From Agromyces bracchium (lineage in GTDB: Bacteria; Actinomycetota; Actinomycetes; Actinomycetales; Microbacteriaceae): a stretch of 36,647 nt of DNA. The position numbers and the translations under genes are program-made. The notes under the pieces are model-generated. The model ran no database searches. It worked only from the letters and a program-made list of their open reading frames with translations, and was not told where the DNA came from. Of this stretch, positions 36,322 to 36,647 are shown piece by piece; the first letter of the stretch is position 1; the number at the start of each line of letters is the position of its first letter. The stretch is taken from NCBI RefSeq assembly GCF_009709675.1, contig NZ_WMLB01000024.1, forward strand, positions 1-36,647. Reading direction: 5' to 3'.

Positions 36322-36647
36322 ATGTCGAACATCACGACGGCGCTGCTGGACTTCCTGATGGGCCTGCTGAGGGACCCGGAGGCCAGCGCCGAGTTCCGGG
36401 CGGACCCGGACAGCGCCCTGACGAACGCCGGCCTGAACGGCATCTGCGCGGCTGACGTCGACGCGGTCCTGCCGGTCGCGCTCGACTTCTCGCCGGTCGC
36501 CGACCGCGAGTACCACACCGGCGGCAACAGCATCGACAGCAGCGCCTCGGGCGGCGGTTGGGGCGGCGGCGGCTCGGGCGGCGGCTGGGGCGGCGGCGGC
36601 CACGGCGGCGGCGGCAAGGGCGGCGACTGGGGCGGCGGCGGCCACGG
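36322..36647 (+). CDS. IniB-like Gly-rich protein (3' end beyond window)
   Basis: A partial gene; 108 codons are visible and the frame is open to the window edge. The first 60 or so residues (MSNITTALLDFLMGLLRDPE, then EFRADPDSALTNAGLNGI and AADVDAVLPV) match the N-terminal domain of IniB, the first protein of the isoniazid-inducible iniBAC operon of mycobacteria. Next is a low-complexity stretch of Gly/Trp/Ser/His (GGGWGGGG repeats), also as in IniB. GGAGGGG lies about 7 nt before the ATG at 36322. In mycobacteria iniA and iniC encode dynamin-like GTPases; equivalent genes may follow just outside the window. Confidence 0.85.
   Translation, partial: MSNITTALLDFLMGLLRDPEASAEFRADPDSALTNAGLNGICAADVDAVLPVALDFSPVADREYHTGGNSIDSSASGGGWGGGGSGGGWGGGGHGGGGKGGDWGGGGH

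Noticed and set aside
36537..36647. GGC-rich repeat as a separate element
   Set aside because: It is the in-frame Gly-rich part of the IniB-like protein, not an independent repeat element.

Overview
The window is about 72% G+C chromosomal DNA from a high-GC actinobacterium. Gene content and order (rRNA leader next to tyrS, argCJBDFH, pheST, infC-rpmI-rplT, lhr-nei, and an Hsp70/LuxR/IniB-like locus), together with frequent leaderless starts, suggest Microbacteriaceae (Agromyces or Microbacterium-like). The genus cannot be fixed from the sequence alone. There is no prophage, transposon, CRISPR array or tRNA gene; it is an ordinary chromosome with several unusual regulatory details.

Layout. 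(1) 1-307: promoter and leader of an rRNA operon that runs leftwards out of the window. (2) 308-5158: a class III CoA-transferase-like gene and tyrS (minus), a divergent pair encoding a SatD-like protein and a membrane protein (plus), and an alkyladenine DNA glycosylase (minus). (3) 5188-12154: the arginine operon argC-J-B-D-F-H (minus), tightly packed with 4-base overlaps and lacking argG and argR. It is preceded by an apparently leaderless, Arg-rich leader peptide and foldable leader RNA, which suggests attenuation. (4) 12236-16352: a DUF1801 protein and pheST. (5) 16395-19742: a polar amino acid ABC transporter (ATPase, lipoprotein, two permeases) with a 15-bp hairpin between the lipoprotein and permease genes. 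(6) 19813-22351: a SpoU-family RNA methyltransferase and the infC-rpmI-rplT operon. infC has no plausible canonical start and appears to begin at AUC, with its Shine-Dalgarno in a hairpin loop. (7) 22352-31403: a DUF1844 protein, then the minus-strand genes nei, lhr, a PLP-dependent decarboxylase and a TAP-family secreted hydrolase. (8) 31404-36647: a plus-strand module with a membrane-anchored Hsp70-like ATPase lacking the substrate-binding domain, a large ATPase-LuxR regulator coupled to it by ATGA, and the start of an IniB-like Gly-rich protein cut by the window end.

The most interesting items are the arginine leader peptide, the AUC start and structured leader of infC, a strongly over-represented octamer (CGGATGCC/GGCATCCG), and the Hsp70-LuxR-IniB module with CCCC/GGGG palindromes in its control regions. 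All promoters, operators and RNA folds were read by eye. No alignment, folding or database search was run.
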